Origin: Methanogenium organophilum
GTDB taxonomy: Archaea > Halobacteriota > Methanomicrobia > Methanomicrobiales > Methanomicrobiaceae
Assembly: GCF_026684035.1 (NCBI RefSeq)
Contig: NZ_CP113361.1
Span: 2,232,001-2,296,000 of the forward strand
DNA: 64,000 nucleotides
Direction of reading: 5' to 3'
In this document: one piece after another, positions 52,930 to 62,309 of the stretch
How the letters are laid out: each line of letters opens with the position of its first letter
How positions within the stretch are numbered: the first letter of the stretch is position 1
Made by a program: the position numbers and the translations under genes
Notes under the pieces: generated by a model
What the model saw: only the letters and a program-made list of their open reading frames with translations
Database searches by the model: none
Told to the model about the DNA's origin: nothing

Positions 52930-53781
52930 TTACTGATTTTCATCTTCCTCTGCTGTTTCTGCATATTTCTTGAAGAAATTCCGGATATTTTCTGCCTCAA
53001 TATTTCCGATATTGAGTTGTCGGATGATTGCGTCGATCTCCTGAGCTTGTTCTTTTATCTGATTTGCGATCTCAACATCTTCGAGATCAGCAATACCAAT
53101 AATTACCTGCAACGGGTTTCTAATCTGGTCATTTAGTTCAGCAATATGTTCAATTTTTACCAGTAATTCACTGATGTTTTTGAGCAGTTCCCTGAATTTT
53201 TGCTCACTCTCACTGAGAGCCTGAATTGACTTCCGGTATTCTGTAATATCTTCCAGAATAATGGTAATTCCCGGGGCACCATTTGTGAATACTGTTGGAA
53301 TTATTTTCATTTTAAAGAAGAGTTCTTCGCTATCTTTCAGAATCCTAATCTCTTCAGCCACCTCTTCTCCATCCAGAGCCTGATCGATTTTTTGTTGTAA
53401 ATCGATCTCGGTATTCAGGAAATCAAGGATATCGTGAATATTTTTATTGATAATGTCCTCTTTTCTGTGTTGAAGAAGTGAGATGGCGTTGTTGTTTATC
53501 TGTATAATATTCAGGTCATTGCTCAGGACAATTACATAATCGGAAGAGAGATTCATCAATGCAGATATTGGCATTCTCTGTGAGATGAAGTAAACTTTGG
53601 ATTGCCCGTAGGTTTCCATGTCGACTTCCCCTGATGTTCGGAGTATCTCAAGGTAATGTCCGACAGTAATCCTGTTCATCCCAATTTTTTCTGTAATCTG
53701 CGTGACTGACATTCCCCGTGGATTCTGTTTCAAAATTTCAAGAATCTTTGCCAGTCCTTCATGATTCTCTTTCATAGGCAT
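52930..53781 (-). CDS. HTH-PAS regulator without kinase domain
   Basis: The protein has 283 residues from ATG 53781 (MPMKENHEGLAKIL). An N-terminal wHTH (PRGMSVTQITEKIGMNRITV, about 22-70) is followed by a linker (KVYFISQRMPIS) and one PAS domain at about 82-195 (SDYVIVLSNDLNIIQINNNA, ending IILEDITEYRK). The end (LNDQIRNPLQVIIGIADLED) looks like a phospho-acceptor helix region with N where histidine is expected, and no ATPase domain follows. A transcription regulator that senses a ligand or redox state through PAS is the likely role. The chosen start lies about 25 nt after ATTAAATATG, leaderless style; an upstream ATA/ATG-type start at 53802 would overlap that box. Confidence 0.75.
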   Translation of the reverse strand: MPMKENHEGLAKILEILKQNPRGMSVTQITEKIGMNRITVGHYLEILRTSGEVDMETYGQSKVYFISQRMPISALMNLSSDYVIVLSNDLNIIQINNNAISLLQHRKEDIINKNIHDILDFLNTEIDLQQKIDQALDGEEVAEEIRILKDSEELFFKMKIIPTVFTNGAPGITIILEDITEYRKSIQALSESEQKFRELLKNISELLVKIEHIAELNDQIRNPLQVIIGIADLEDVEIANQIKEQAQEIDAIIRQLNIGNIEAENIRNFFKKYAETAEEDENQ

Positions 53782-53802
53782 CTGATATAATGATATGATC
53801 AT

Positions 53803-54602
53803 ATTTAATCAATTCTGTTGACGTCTATCAGATTGATGAATCAGACCTGTATATCTTCATTGAAGTGCAATACCTTCCGCAAATATTCATTCCGATGTTC
53901 ATCTACGAGATGAAAATATATTGGCTAAATTCCAGGATATTCGTATTTTAAGTCGTTTTTTATTATTTCAATGCGCTTCTTTTAGCAAAAGTATTTTTTA
54001 TCCGTGATCATTTTACAAAATTATGGGTATTTTTTCAAATTTTATCATTAAGAATGAATTTGAGTTTTTGACAGAATTTAACCACTAATTGGGTGAATTT
54101 GGGAAATAATTGTGGTATAAATAATTTATTCACCATTTGTGAGTATTTATTGTCGGTAAATCGGTAAAATCAGTGACTGCATTAATCTGTTTGCATTATT
54201 CATTCTTTCGATTTGGCTGCTGCCTTTTTCCCTCTTTAATGGATGATGCAGGGACAGGGGGGTAATAATCTGACATCTGGATTCTTGAAGCGCGGATTTT
54301 TTCATTTTTGACAGCACTCAATGCATGCATCAATCAGGGAAGCGCGGATACCGGTCGCAGGAAGATTTTGTGACAGAGGGGTGGGGAAGATAACAGATAC
54401 AGGAGCTCCAAAAGATGGTCAATTCCCGATTCGGTGAAGGGGATACGATTTTACAAACGATCTATCATATAGCCAAAAGGACAGCCCATCTATACTTGTT
54501 TTCGCCGTGGTTACATCAGGAATTGTGATCGCGAATTCTGAGGATCCCTTGGGTTAATAATTGGTCTCTCAAAATCTGATGGTATAGGGCGATTGAAAAA
54601 AT
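53803..54602. other. Long AT-rich intergenic region
   Basis: About 800 nt between two HTH-PAS genes. No coding frame, RNA fold or repeat could be supported by eye. Confidence 0.4.
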
Positions 54603-56351
54603 TCAGGCTATGTTGTTTTGTATGGTGGTGCTCGTTTGAGAGTGATTGAAACCCGATATCTCATCTGAAATGTCCCTTTTAACAACAATAATTTTTTCGA
54701 CTTCTCCGTCAGAATTTATCATAGGTGAAAGTGAAAAGTCAAATGTTCTGCTCTGAATTTCATCTACAAATATGTCCGGTTCTTTTGAAAAGATGATTTC
54801 GGATGCAATACTACTGATGGTTTGACCGGTATCTTTTGGGAAAAACTCATAGATGCTTCTCCCGGCAATCGACGTACCGTTCAGCGATTTATCCGAACAA
54901 AATTTTTGTATATATTCGCAGGAAGATTGGTTTATTGACAATATGCGGCCGTTCAAATCAATGAGGAATGAGTTATCATTTATTGAATTCAGTAAAAACC
55001 GGGTATTTTCTTCGTTGCGTCTCATGGCTTCTTTCGCTCGTTTTGTTTCGGTAATGTCTTTTCCGATGAACTGGAATTCATGAATTGTCCGGTCGGTGTC
55101 ATATAGTGGAGATATTCTGCTTTCTATCCATGTGGGTTTCCTGTCTTGTTGCTGGATACGAAATTCTATTTTTATTGATTCGTTTTCCGTATCCGCAAGA
55201 CTCATGGACGTCTGGATCAGTTTCCTGTCATCCGGAAGGATATTCAGGGATTCAAGAGTATTTTTCCCCGGGGTTTTATTCTGAAGATTGAAATATCTCC
55301 GGAATGCTTCATTACCATACTGTATGGACTGGTCGGGCGATATCCGGAAGATAAGTTCCTCCTGTCCCTCTACAATGTCCTGATATCGGTTTTCACTCAA
55401 TTTCAATGATTTTTCCGCGATTTTCCTCTCAGAGATATCTCTCATGATGTAAAGAACAACCCGTTTGTCCTGCAGGAAAAATACATGGGCACTGGCTTCT
55501 GCCGGGAATGTGGTTCCGTTTTTTCGTACCTGCATTCCTTCATATATTGCATGGCAATTCTCTCTCAGGTCATTTCTGATTGCGCCCGTTTCATCGTGGA
55601 ATTTGGCGTTAAATATGTCATCAAATTCTGTCCGAAAAAGTTCATCTCTGGTATAGCAGAGTTGTTTGCAGGCTGTATCATTGACGTCAATTAATGAACC
55701 TATTCTGAGGGCATCGGTGATTTCGTAGAGAAATATCGAATCATTTGCGTTGTGCAACAGATTTTGAAATTTGGTTTCATTTTTTATGAGTTCATCCTGT
55801 ATCCTTTTTTCTTCGGTTATGTCTTTTATGATAATAATCAGGCCGTAATCTCCTCCTTCAAGGGCCGAGGGGATGTATTTGATAAAAAAATCGTATTTTT
55901 TATTGTCATGGGTAAGGTTCATTTTTATACTGTCAATATCTCCCTTTTCAAAGGAATTGTCAATGAATGGTATGAGACTCTTGTCACTTATGATGGGGAA
56001 TGTTTTCTCATAAATTTCCTGGTTAAGTACATCATTTGCGTTGTAATGGAAGAATTTCAGGTATGAATCATTTGCCTGAACGATTTTTCTCTCCTGATTC
56101 AGGAGAACGATTAGATCCGGAGAACAATTGAGTAATGAACTGACAGGTATCCGGTGAGAGAGTGTGTAGACTTTTGCATTACCAATGACCCGCAGATCAA
56201 CTTTGCCCAATGCCAGTAGAATCTGTAGATATTTTGCGATAGAATTTCGGTGCGTGCTTGTGACGTGAGATATTTCTGTTATTGTCATTCCCCTCGATTT
56301 GAACTTCAGCACGTTCTGTATTCTATCGAGCATTTCCTGCTCGCCAGGCAT
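54603..56351 (-). CDS. HTH protein with four PAS domains
   Basis: The protein has 582 residues from ATG 56351 (MPGEQEMLDRIQNVL). The N-terminal wHTH (about 10-65, SRGMTITEISHVTSTHRNSI) closely parallels that of the gene at 52930, down to the linker KVYTLSHRIPVSSLLN. Four PAS/PAC units follow at about 72-185, 195-310, 315-430 and 440-565 (ends IKDITEEKR, MRDISERKIAE, GKDITETKRAKE, KRDISDEIS). No kinase domain is present. This family is expanded in Methanomicrobiales and probably regulates transcription in response to several signals. The start is supported by TTAAAATATTT about 27 nt upstream; an in-frame start at 56393 would lie before that box. Confidence 0.8.
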   Translation of the reverse strand: MPGEQEMLDRIQNVLKFKSRGMTITEISHVTSTHRNSIAKYLQILLALGKVDLRVIGNAKVYTLSHRIPVSSLLNCSPDLIVLLNQERKIVQANDSYLKFFHYNANDVLNQEIYEKTFPIISDKSLIPFIDNSFEKGDIDSIKMNLTHDNKKYDFFIKYIPSALEGGDYGLIIIIKDITEEKRIQDELIKNETKFQNLLHNANDSIFLYEITDALRIGSLIDVNDTACKQLCYTRDELFRTEFDDIFNAKFHDETGAIRNDLRENCHAIYEGMQVRKNGTTFPAEASAHVFFLQDKRVVLYIMRDISERKIAEKSLKLSENRYQDIVEGQEELIFRISPDQSIQYGNEAFRRYFNLQNKTPGKNTLESLNILPDDRKLIQTSMSLADTENESIKIEFRIQQQDRKPTWIESRISPLYDTDRTIHEFQFIGKDITETKRAKEAMRRNEENTRFLLNSINDNSFLIDLNGRILSINQSSCEYIQKFCSDKSLNGTSIAGRSIYEFFPKDTGQTISSIASEIIFSKEPDIFVDEIQSRTFDFSLSPMINSDGEVEKIIVVKRDISDEISGFNHSQTSTTIQNNIA

Positions 56352-56393
56352 AGGTGATGGATGGATAATCAAATATTTTAATGTATGTTTCAA

Positions 56394-56990
56394 TCAGTAG
56401 TAATATTCTTTGATAATTTTTCAGTTTTTTATAATTTGCAGCTCTATTCTGTAGTATATTTTTAATACACTCCGTATATGTGATCTAGTGTGAGTTTCTT
56501 TAATATCCTCCGTCCCTGTGATATGATATAAATAGTTTGTTAATTTCGGTTTTTTTGTAAGACTGGACATATAAGAGGTTTATAATAATCCGGATGATGC
56601 ATATTTTCAGTTAATTTCATCAGCTTTATTGGTCTCATACGCATTCATCCGGGCAGACCAGAAATATTGCATATTTGCCTATTTTATAATTTAAACGGGT
56701 AATAGCGAAATATTCGTTCGGTGACCGATTCAATGAAGGTTCTCTCAGCGTATCCGGATGAATGTTTGTACAGTTCTTTGGACAGATGTGAAATAATACG
56801 TTGCAGGGCCATGCAGGATAATTGGTTAATGGGAGAGATCAATTCAATTCATAGGTAAGGATTTATTTGAACTACCGCGATGACTCATATGCCGTATTGT
56901 CTCTTATCTTTATATCCATTCACTGTGAGATTATACCACCATTATCAGGTATGACTGATAACTGAGAAAACAGGATGTTGAAACATAAAC
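56394..56990. other. Intergenic region upstream of the dph6-like operon
   Basis: About 600 nt without a supported gene. The promoter of the operon starting at 56991 should be in the last 100 nt. Confidence 0.4.
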
Positions 56991-57671
56991 ATGAAACTTG
57001 GTGTGCTTTTTTCCGGTGGTAAAGACTCCGTATATGCCACATACCGGGCGATGCAGAAAGAGGAAGTCTCCTGCCTCATATCAATTGTATCTGAAAATTG
57101 TGAGAGTTACATGTTCCATACTCCGAATATTCACCTGACATCACTCCAGGCGGAGGCGATGGATATTCCTATTCTGGAGTATACCACACAGGGGATTGAA
57201 GAAGCGGAACTCGTTGACCTGAAACATGCGATATCGTGTGCCGTGGAGCAGTACGGCATTGAAGGTATTGTAACAGGGGCGGTGCTCTCGGTATACCAGG
57301 CAACCCGGATTCAGAAGATCTGTGATTCCCTTGATCTCTGGTGCTATAATCCTCTCTGGCACATCGACCAGGACCAGTATATGCAATGCCTGATCGATGA
57401 AGGGTTTGAAGTCCTTGTTTCCGGTGTTTTTTCAGCGCCTTTTGATGAAACCTGGCTGGGAAGGCGTATTGACGATGAAGCTCTCCGACTGTTGCGAATA
57501 TATGCAGCAAAGTATGGTATCACACTCACCGGAGAAGGCGGAGAACTTGAAACTCTTGTGACGGATGCTCCGTTTTTTGTGAAAAAAATTGTTGTGCTTG
57601 AATCGGAATCCGTATATGCCAATTACAATGGCCGGTATATTGTTCTGCGTGCGGAGGTGGTAGAGAAATGA
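56991..57671 (+). CDS. Diphthine-ammonia ligase-like PP-loop ATPase (Dph6/MJ0570 family)
   Basis: The 226-residue protein starts MKLGVLFSGGKDSVYATYRA; SGGKDS (8-13) is the PP-loop that binds ATP. LWHIDQDQYMQCLIDEGFEV and, near 180, TGEGGELETLVTDAPFF are the conserved C-terminal blocks of the Dph6 family. Dph6 carries out the last step of diphthamide synthesis on elongation factor 2, amidating diphthine with ammonia and ATP. Length fits the archaeal single-domain form. The next gene, a class I amidotransferase, overlaps by 4 nt, which may be more than chance since the reaction needs ammonia. ATG 56991 is taken. Confidence 0.88.
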   Translation: MKLGVLFSGGKDSVYATYRAMQKEEVSCLISIVSENCESYMFHTPNIHLTSLQAEAMDIPILEYTTQGIEEAELVDLKHAISCAVEQYGIEGIVTGAVLSVYQATRIQKICDSLDLWCYNPLWHIDQDQYMQCLIDEGFEVLVSGVFSAPFDETWLGRRIDDEALRLLRIYAAKYGITLTGEGGELETLVTDAPFFVKKIVVLESESVYANYNGRYIVLRAEVVEK

Positions 57672-58243
57672 TCGTTCTTCTTGATCTCTGTTATCGCCCC
57701 GGTTCCCTTGGTGAGGATGAATTTGTCCGCCCGATTGCAGATATTGTCAGGAACGGCAGATACCCGTATAAGATCTGCCATTTTACAGAATGGGACTCAG
57801 CCGCTGAGGATGATGTTGATGCAGTGATTCTCTGCGGGACACCCCTGAAAGACAACCTGTTTGCAGAAATGCCGGAATATTTTGCCTGGATCCCTGGATT
57901 TACCAAGCCTGTTCTTGGAATCTGTGCAGGTATGCAGGCATTGGTTCTTGCATATGGCGGTAGCATTATCGAAAAGTCTGAAATTGGCATGACTACCGTT
58001 CGAACTCTTGTATCCGGTGATCCGATATTTTGTGAGAATGAGTGGGCGGCATATGAATTACACCGGTTTTGTGGAGTTTTAGGCCGTGAATTTATGGTTC
58101 TTGCAGAATCAGATGCCTGTGTCCAGGCAGTGCGTCACCGGACAGACAGGGTATATGGGGTTATCTTTCATCCTGAAGTACGTAATCCATGGGTGGTTGA
58201 ACGGTTCCTGAATCTCTTCGTCAGCGATGGCAGAACCTGTTGA
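57668..58243 (+). CDS. Class I glutamine amidotransferase-like protein
   Basis: The 191-residue protein has the triad of class I amidotransferases: nucleophile Cys in LGICAGMQALV (C86) and His/Glu in IFHPEVRNPW (about H168 and E170). Such domains release ammonia from glutamine for a partner synthase. It has no fused synthase domain, so it must act with another protein. The overlapping Dph6-like ligase upstream (ATGA, 57668-57671) is the obvious candidate, though known Dph6 uses free ammonia. Cytoplasmic. Substrate partner is an inference from gene order. Confidence 0.85.
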   Translation: MIVLLDLCYRPGSLGEDEFVRPIADIVRNGRYPYKICHFTEWDSAAEDDVDAVILCGTPLKDNLFAEMPEYFAWIPGFTKPVLGICAGMQALVLAYGGSIIEKSEIGMTTVRTLVSGDPIFCENEWAAYELHRFCGVLGREFMVLAESDACVQAVRHRTDRVYGVIFHPEVRNPWVVERFLNLFVSDGRTC

Positions 58244-58703
58244 CAGAATATCAAATACCGTATGCATAAATAATTTTCAAATAGAAGATTCTGTACAGAT
58301 GAGATGCTGCAGTAGCGGAGGACCAAAACCAGTCCGGCGTGGGAGGCCCCGTAAACGAAGGGCCCTCAACGAAAATTCTCAATATCGCTGTTATAAGCCG
58401 TGTTGCCATCCTGATGCTGATGGAAGGGTGAATGTGCTTGAACCCGAAGAACTTGAGGCGCTGAGACTAGTAGATTTACTGAATTATGACCAGGAATCTG
58501 CGGCCGCACAGATGGGAATATCCAGAAAGACTCTGTGGCGTGATCTCCATGCGGGCCGAACAAAGGTTGTTGAAGCCCTCGTTGAAGGTAAAAGGCTTGA
58601 GATGGGGGGGTGCACTGATTCTGAGAAAGAAAAATGCTGCTACAGAAATGGGGAGTGCAGATATACAGAACCCGTATCTGAAAGTGATTCTGGACGGGAT
58701 TAG
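58227..58703 (+). CDS. UPF0251 (DUF134) HTH protein
   Basis: The protein has up to 158 residues. GPKPVRRGRPRKRRAL followed by EPEELEALRLVDLLNYDQES and AAAQMGISRKTLWRDLHAGR is the typical UPF0251/DUF134 signature: a basic N terminus and a sigma-70 region 4-like helix-turn-helix. Cysteines at about 55-60 (CYKPCCHP) and near the end (CTD..KCCYRNGEC) may bind metal. The family is a presumed transcription factor, often near nitrogenase-like or metal-cluster genes. The first ATG (58227) overlaps the amidotransferase by 17 nt; ATG 58299 (MRCCSSGG) is an alternative closer to the family's usual start. Confidence 0.85.
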   Translation: MAEPVDRISNTVCINNFQIEDSVQMRCCSSGGPKPVRRGRPRKRRALNENSQYRCYKPCCHPDADGRVNVLEPEELEALRLVDLLNYDQESAAAQMGISRKTLWRDLHAGRTKVVEALVEGKRLEMGGCTDSEKEKCCYRNGECRYTEPVSESDSGRD

Positions 58704-58719
58704 GTCCCGTTTTCCCTGT

Positions 58720-59865
58720 TCAGGCCCGTGTCAGGAACAAATCTGCGTATTTTCGGGCGACGTTCCCGCTGACTGTTGGCTTTAGTGATTCAAGCCAGAG
58801 GAAAAATCCTGTCATCTGGGGTGTGCGTTTGCTTTCCACACGGAAACCACCGGATTTCCGTACAACGACTTTCAGATATTCCTTTTTATTCCGTGACCGA
58901 AGGTATATGACCGGTTCAAATTCCGGAAGGTCCAGTGCAATAATTATTTTTGAAAAATCCTTGCTGATTCTATCCTGTGTATACTTTGTACCCTTTATTG
59001 TCAGTGTTTTTCCTTTCCAGATCTCCTGGGAACCGGATTCATGGAGAGCACCAAGAAGCAGTTTTTTTGCAAGAGGCGGGAGCTCATCCCTCTCCTGAAA
59101 TTCTTCTTTTGGTTTTCCGGCACGTATTTCAGAAAGAATTCTGTCCCTTCGGTAATCATGAATTTGTTTGTAGTCGAAAGGCCGCTTTGGCTGAAGATCT
59201 TTCACATCAATTAATTTTGCGTGTTTGAGTGGTTTTCGTGGGATGCCTCTCGTGGAGGTGTTTGTCAGGAGATGTTTCAGTGTCTCACATGACTTTGTTA
59301 CAATGAGTACACTCTCTGTTTCCCGCATCAGTCGTTTAACAATTGAGGAGCGAGATATATCAACCGAAGAAAAAAGGACAAATGGGACGGTAATCTGTCC
59401 ATAGAGATAACCAAGCAGTTTCTTTTTATAATGTACTTCTTCTCTGAGCTCTTTGAGTTCGGTTCCGGATGTCACAACTTCTGCAAATCCGACTTTTCCG
59501 TCTCCTCCGACAAAGAGCATGTCCACTTCAGCGATGTCCTGACCATTTCCGCGGATGTTGATGTCCCCCCTGTTTGAAAAATACAGGCCATTTTGCCCAA
59601 ATTTTGCAGGGATTGAGGGGAACGGGGCATCTGCTCCTTTGCGGACGATATACTGAATGTTGCCTGATCTGCGTGAGAATTCAAGCAGCATTTCATACAT
59701 CAAAGATTCATACCATCGTCCTTCTGCTGCACGCATGGTTGAAATGTCATCTGAGAAGAGTTGTTTTTTCTCAATTTTTTTCAGATGTCTTATTGCCCGC
59801 TTTGAGATTGCTTTATTTGGATTACAGGATCTAAATGATTCCTTTATCCACCTGAGAGTATTCAT
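58720..59865 (-). CDS. Conserved hypothetical, possible PD-(D/E)XK nuclease-fold protein
   Basis: The 381-residue protein is basic, without membrane helices. Near residue 110-130 it reads DIAEVDMLFVGGDGKVGFAE followed by VVTSG: an acidic residue ending one strand and E-V-V in the next, which resembles the core of PD-(D/E)XK nucleases (Val replacing the usual Lys is a caveat). An upstream EGRWYESLMYEMLLEFSRRS could be the first helix with its Glu. The C-terminal half (KGTKYTQDRISKDFSKIIIA, KKEYLKVVVRKSGGFRVESK) is unassigned. It converges with the UPF0251 gene 17 nt away. Probably a single-gene unit. The nuclease idea is tentative. Confidence 0.5.
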   Translation of the reverse strand: MNTLRWIKESFRSCNPNKAISKRAIRHLKKIEKKQLFSDDISTMRAAEGRWYESLMYEMLLEFSRRSGNIQYIVRKGADAPFPSIPAKFGQNGLYFSNRGDINIRGNGQDIAEVDMLFVGGDGKVGFAEVVTSGTELKELREEVHYKKKLLGYLYGQITVPFVLFSSVDISRSSIVKRLMRETESVLIVTKSCETLKHLLTNTSTRGIPRKPLKHAKLIDVKDLQPKRPFDYKQIHDYRRDRILSEIRAGKPKEEFQERDELPPLAKKLLLGALHESGSQEIWKGKTLTIKGTKYTQDRISKDFSKIIIALDLPEFEPVIYLRSRNKKEYLKVVVRKSGGFRVESKRTPQMTGFFLWLESLKPTVSGNVARKYADLFLTRA

Positions 59866-60095
59866 GTGTGTACCTTTTTCGCCCAGGCAATGCGGAATTT
59901 TGTTGAATGATATTGATATTATTATCCGTGTTGCCTGCAGATATTTTCAACCGGATACTATATTAGTGTGGCGAACGTTATGAAAAAAATCGAAAAAATT
60001 CATAATGATAATATATCTATTTTTCCACGATGGGAACTGGACTTCATATTACGAATTAGCCTGGAGAGGGCTACCAGAATGTGATTTTCCCCTGA

Positions 60096-61049
60096 TCATT
60101 CAAGGATCAGGATCTGTCTTGTCAGGCTTTTGTGAATCCGCTGGTAAAACTTTCTGACAACGGTGAAATTCTCTTCTGCCACTGACTGAATATCCACGTG
60201 GGTTACAATGACGCATCTCCCGCCGGGTTTAAGAATTCTGCGGATTTCCTGCAATGAATCGGAGTACAGCTGGTTCATTGACTCTGCCATGATGCAAACG
60301 GAGTGTCCGTAGGGAAGGTCCGTTACCACTGCATCAACAGAGTCATCTACAAGAGGGAGTTTTGTTGCATCTGCACGGAATAGATCCGCATCCGGCAGGT
60401 TTTTGCGGCACCCATCAATCATCATCTGGTCCATATCACTTCCAATGATCTTCATTCCACAGAGTTTTGCCTCCAGAAGTACTCCCCCTGTTCCACAAAA
60501 CGGGTCACAGATGATTTCATCCGTCTTTGTCCGTGCGAGGTTCACCAGTGTGCGGGCAGTAATTGGCATCATCACACCCGGATGAAAGAACGGCCTGCGC
60601 ATCGGATTTCTGTATTGATAACTCCCTCTGTCGATGTGCAGAATGACACGCCCAAAATAACATTTATCGCCCGCGATAATTGCCCGGTATTCCTGTTGTG
60701 GCGAATCAAGGGAAACCGGACCGTTGATATTAGCGCCAATCAGTCTTTCCAGGGATAGCTGAGACAGTGCTGTGGTGGCGTCCTCCATCTTCCGGACACG
60801 TGCGGCAAAGGTCTGCTCGGTTGTAATAGAGAGATCCTGAAGCATGGCAGTTATGCTTCTTTCATCAGCGTCACATGTGCCCAGATATTCCATGACCGTA
60901 TGTGTCATGGCCAGCCGTTCGCAGGCGTCAGGGTCATCGCATTCGGCAACCGCAACCTGTGTTGCCCGTTCTTCTATGCATGCGAGTGTTTCCGCTTCTG
61001 CAAACGGCAGATCAGGATGCTCTCCGGAAAGTTCAAAGATACATTTCAT
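60096..61049 (-). CDS. tRNA (guanine(10)-N2)-methyltransferase, archaeal TrmG10/Trm11 family
   Basis: The 317-residue protein has an N-terminal THUMP-type RNA-binding region (about 1-150). After it come YRNPMRRPFFHPGVMMP, the S-adenosylmethionine-binding CDPFCGTGGVLLEAKLCG (about 181) and the catalytic TDLPYGHS (about 245, variant of [ND]PPY). ILKPGGRCVIVTH is the following strand. These are the hallmarks of archaeal enzymes that methylate N2 of G10 in tRNA. Length is normal for the archaeal enzyme. It is transcribed alone, downstream of dnaJ on the same strand with a 120-nt gap. Confidence 0.9.
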   Translation of the reverse strand: MKCIFELSGEHPDLPFAEAETLACIEERATQVAVAECDDPDACERLAMTHTVMEYLGTCDADERSITAMLQDLSITTEQTFAARVRKMEDATTALSQLSLERLIGANINGPVSLDSPQQEYRAIIAGDKCYFGRVILHIDRGSYQYRNPMRRPFFHPGVMMPITARTLVNLARTKTDEIICDPFCGTGGVLLEAKLCGMKIIGSDMDQMMIDGCRKNLPDADLFRADATKLPLVDDSVDAVVTDLPYGHSVCIMAESMNQLYSDSLQEIRRILKPGGRCVIVTHVDIQSVAEENFTVVRKFYQRIHKSLTRQILILE

Positions 61050-61169
61050 ATTCGGGTATAGTTCTACTCCATCCGGAGGGATAACTTCTTTGGAATAGGA
61101 ATGGCAACATCGGTTCTACAGAATTTCAGTGAACGCAGGAAAGAAAAAAGAGAAATGATATGTTCCGGG

Positions 61170-62309
61170 TTATTTCATTTTGTCTTTCAGATCCTGGAAA
61201 AATCCCTTTGAACCATGCCCTGGTTCCTTGTTTCCTTCTAGTTCTAGGATTTGTTCGTAGAGTTCTTTTTCCTGTGATCCGGGATGTTTTGGAATGACAA
61301 TCTTCATTCTGACAAGCAGATCCCCAGGTCTGCCGCGCCGGCGCACACCCTCTCCGGGGATCTTGAGGGCGGTATTATACTGAACCCCTGCAGGTACTTT
61401 CAGATCAATCTTTCTGCCGTCAATCGAGGTAATTGTGATGGATGTTCCCATAACTGCCTGAGCGGGGGATATCTCTGTTGTGGTTTCCAGATTGTCTCCG
61501 ATACGGGTAAATTTGGGATTTGGCGTTACATGCACCTCGATAAAGAGGTCGCCATTCGGTGCACCCGGATCCCCTGCTTCTCCGTATCCCTCCATTCTCA
61601 GGCGCATGCCACTGTCGATCCCTGCAGGGATATTTACAGTAATTGTTCGCTTTACCCGTGAATGACCGCTGCCATTGCATTTTTTGCAGCGTTCTTCAGG
61701 GATTCGTCCTGACCCGCCACACTGTGAACAGGTTGCCATACTGACGAACTGACCGAACGGAGTATTGTTTGCACGACGTTCCTGTCCACTTCCCCCACAA
61801 CGAGGGCAGACATTTGTCTTTTTGGTTTCACTCCCCGTTCCGTCACATGCCGGACAGGGTTCATTGTGCATCACATCGATGTCCCTGTCAACACCAAAGA
61901 CTGCCTCCTGCAGGGTGATCTGGATACGCATTAAGAGGTCTGATCCGCGCTGTGGGCCCCGTTGTCCCCGGGAACCACCGCCAAAGAATGAATCAAAGAT
62001 ATCTCCAAACCCTCCGAAATCTGCGTTAAATCCTCCCGATCCATACCCGCCGCCCTGATATGAGCCTTTTGACGCGCTTGTGAAGGCATCATGGCCCAGC
62101 TGATCATACTGGGCCCGTTTCTGGGAGTCGGAAAGAACGCTGTATGCCTCGTTGATGTCTTTGAATTTTTCCTCTGCGCCCTCTTCCTTGTTGATGTCCG
62201 GGTGATATTTCTTTGTCAGACTCCGGTATGCTCGTTTAATCTCCTTTTCATCGGCATTACGCGGAATATTAAGGATGTCGTAGTAATTTTTCCCGGACAT
62301 CCTGCTCAC
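61170..62309 (-). CDS. dnaJ: Chaperone protein DnaJ
   Basis: This 379-residue type I J-protein has a J-domain with YHPDINK at about 35, a Gly/Phe-rich stretch ([20 protein letters not shown]), four CxxCxGxG zinc motifs ([32 protein letters not shown], about 147-210) and the substrate-binding C-terminal domains. It stimulates DnaK's ATPase and delivers unfolded clients. Its ATG overlaps the dnaK stop (62306-62309), so the two are translationally coupled. Methanogens acquired the dnaK-dnaJ-grpE set from bacteria, so its presence is normal here. Confidence 0.97.
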   Translation of the reverse strand: MSRMSGKNYYDILNIPRNADEKEIKRAYRSLTKKYHPDINKEEGAEEKFKDINEAYSVLSDSQKRAQYDQLGHDAFTSASKGSYQGGGYGSGGFNADFGGFGDIFDSFFGGGSRGQRGPQRGSDLLMRIQITLQEAVFGVDRDIDVMHNEPCPACDGTGSETKKTNVCPRCGGSGQERRANNTPFGQFVSMATCSQCGGSGRIPEERCKKCNGSGHSRVKRTITVNIPAGIDSGMRLRMEGYGEAGDPGAPNGDLFIEVHVTPNPKFTRIGDNLETTTEISPAQAVMGTSITITSIDGRKIDLKVPAGVQYNTALKIPGEGVRRRGRPGDLLVRMKIVIPKHPGSQEKELYEQILELEGNKEPGHGSKGFFQDLKDKMK

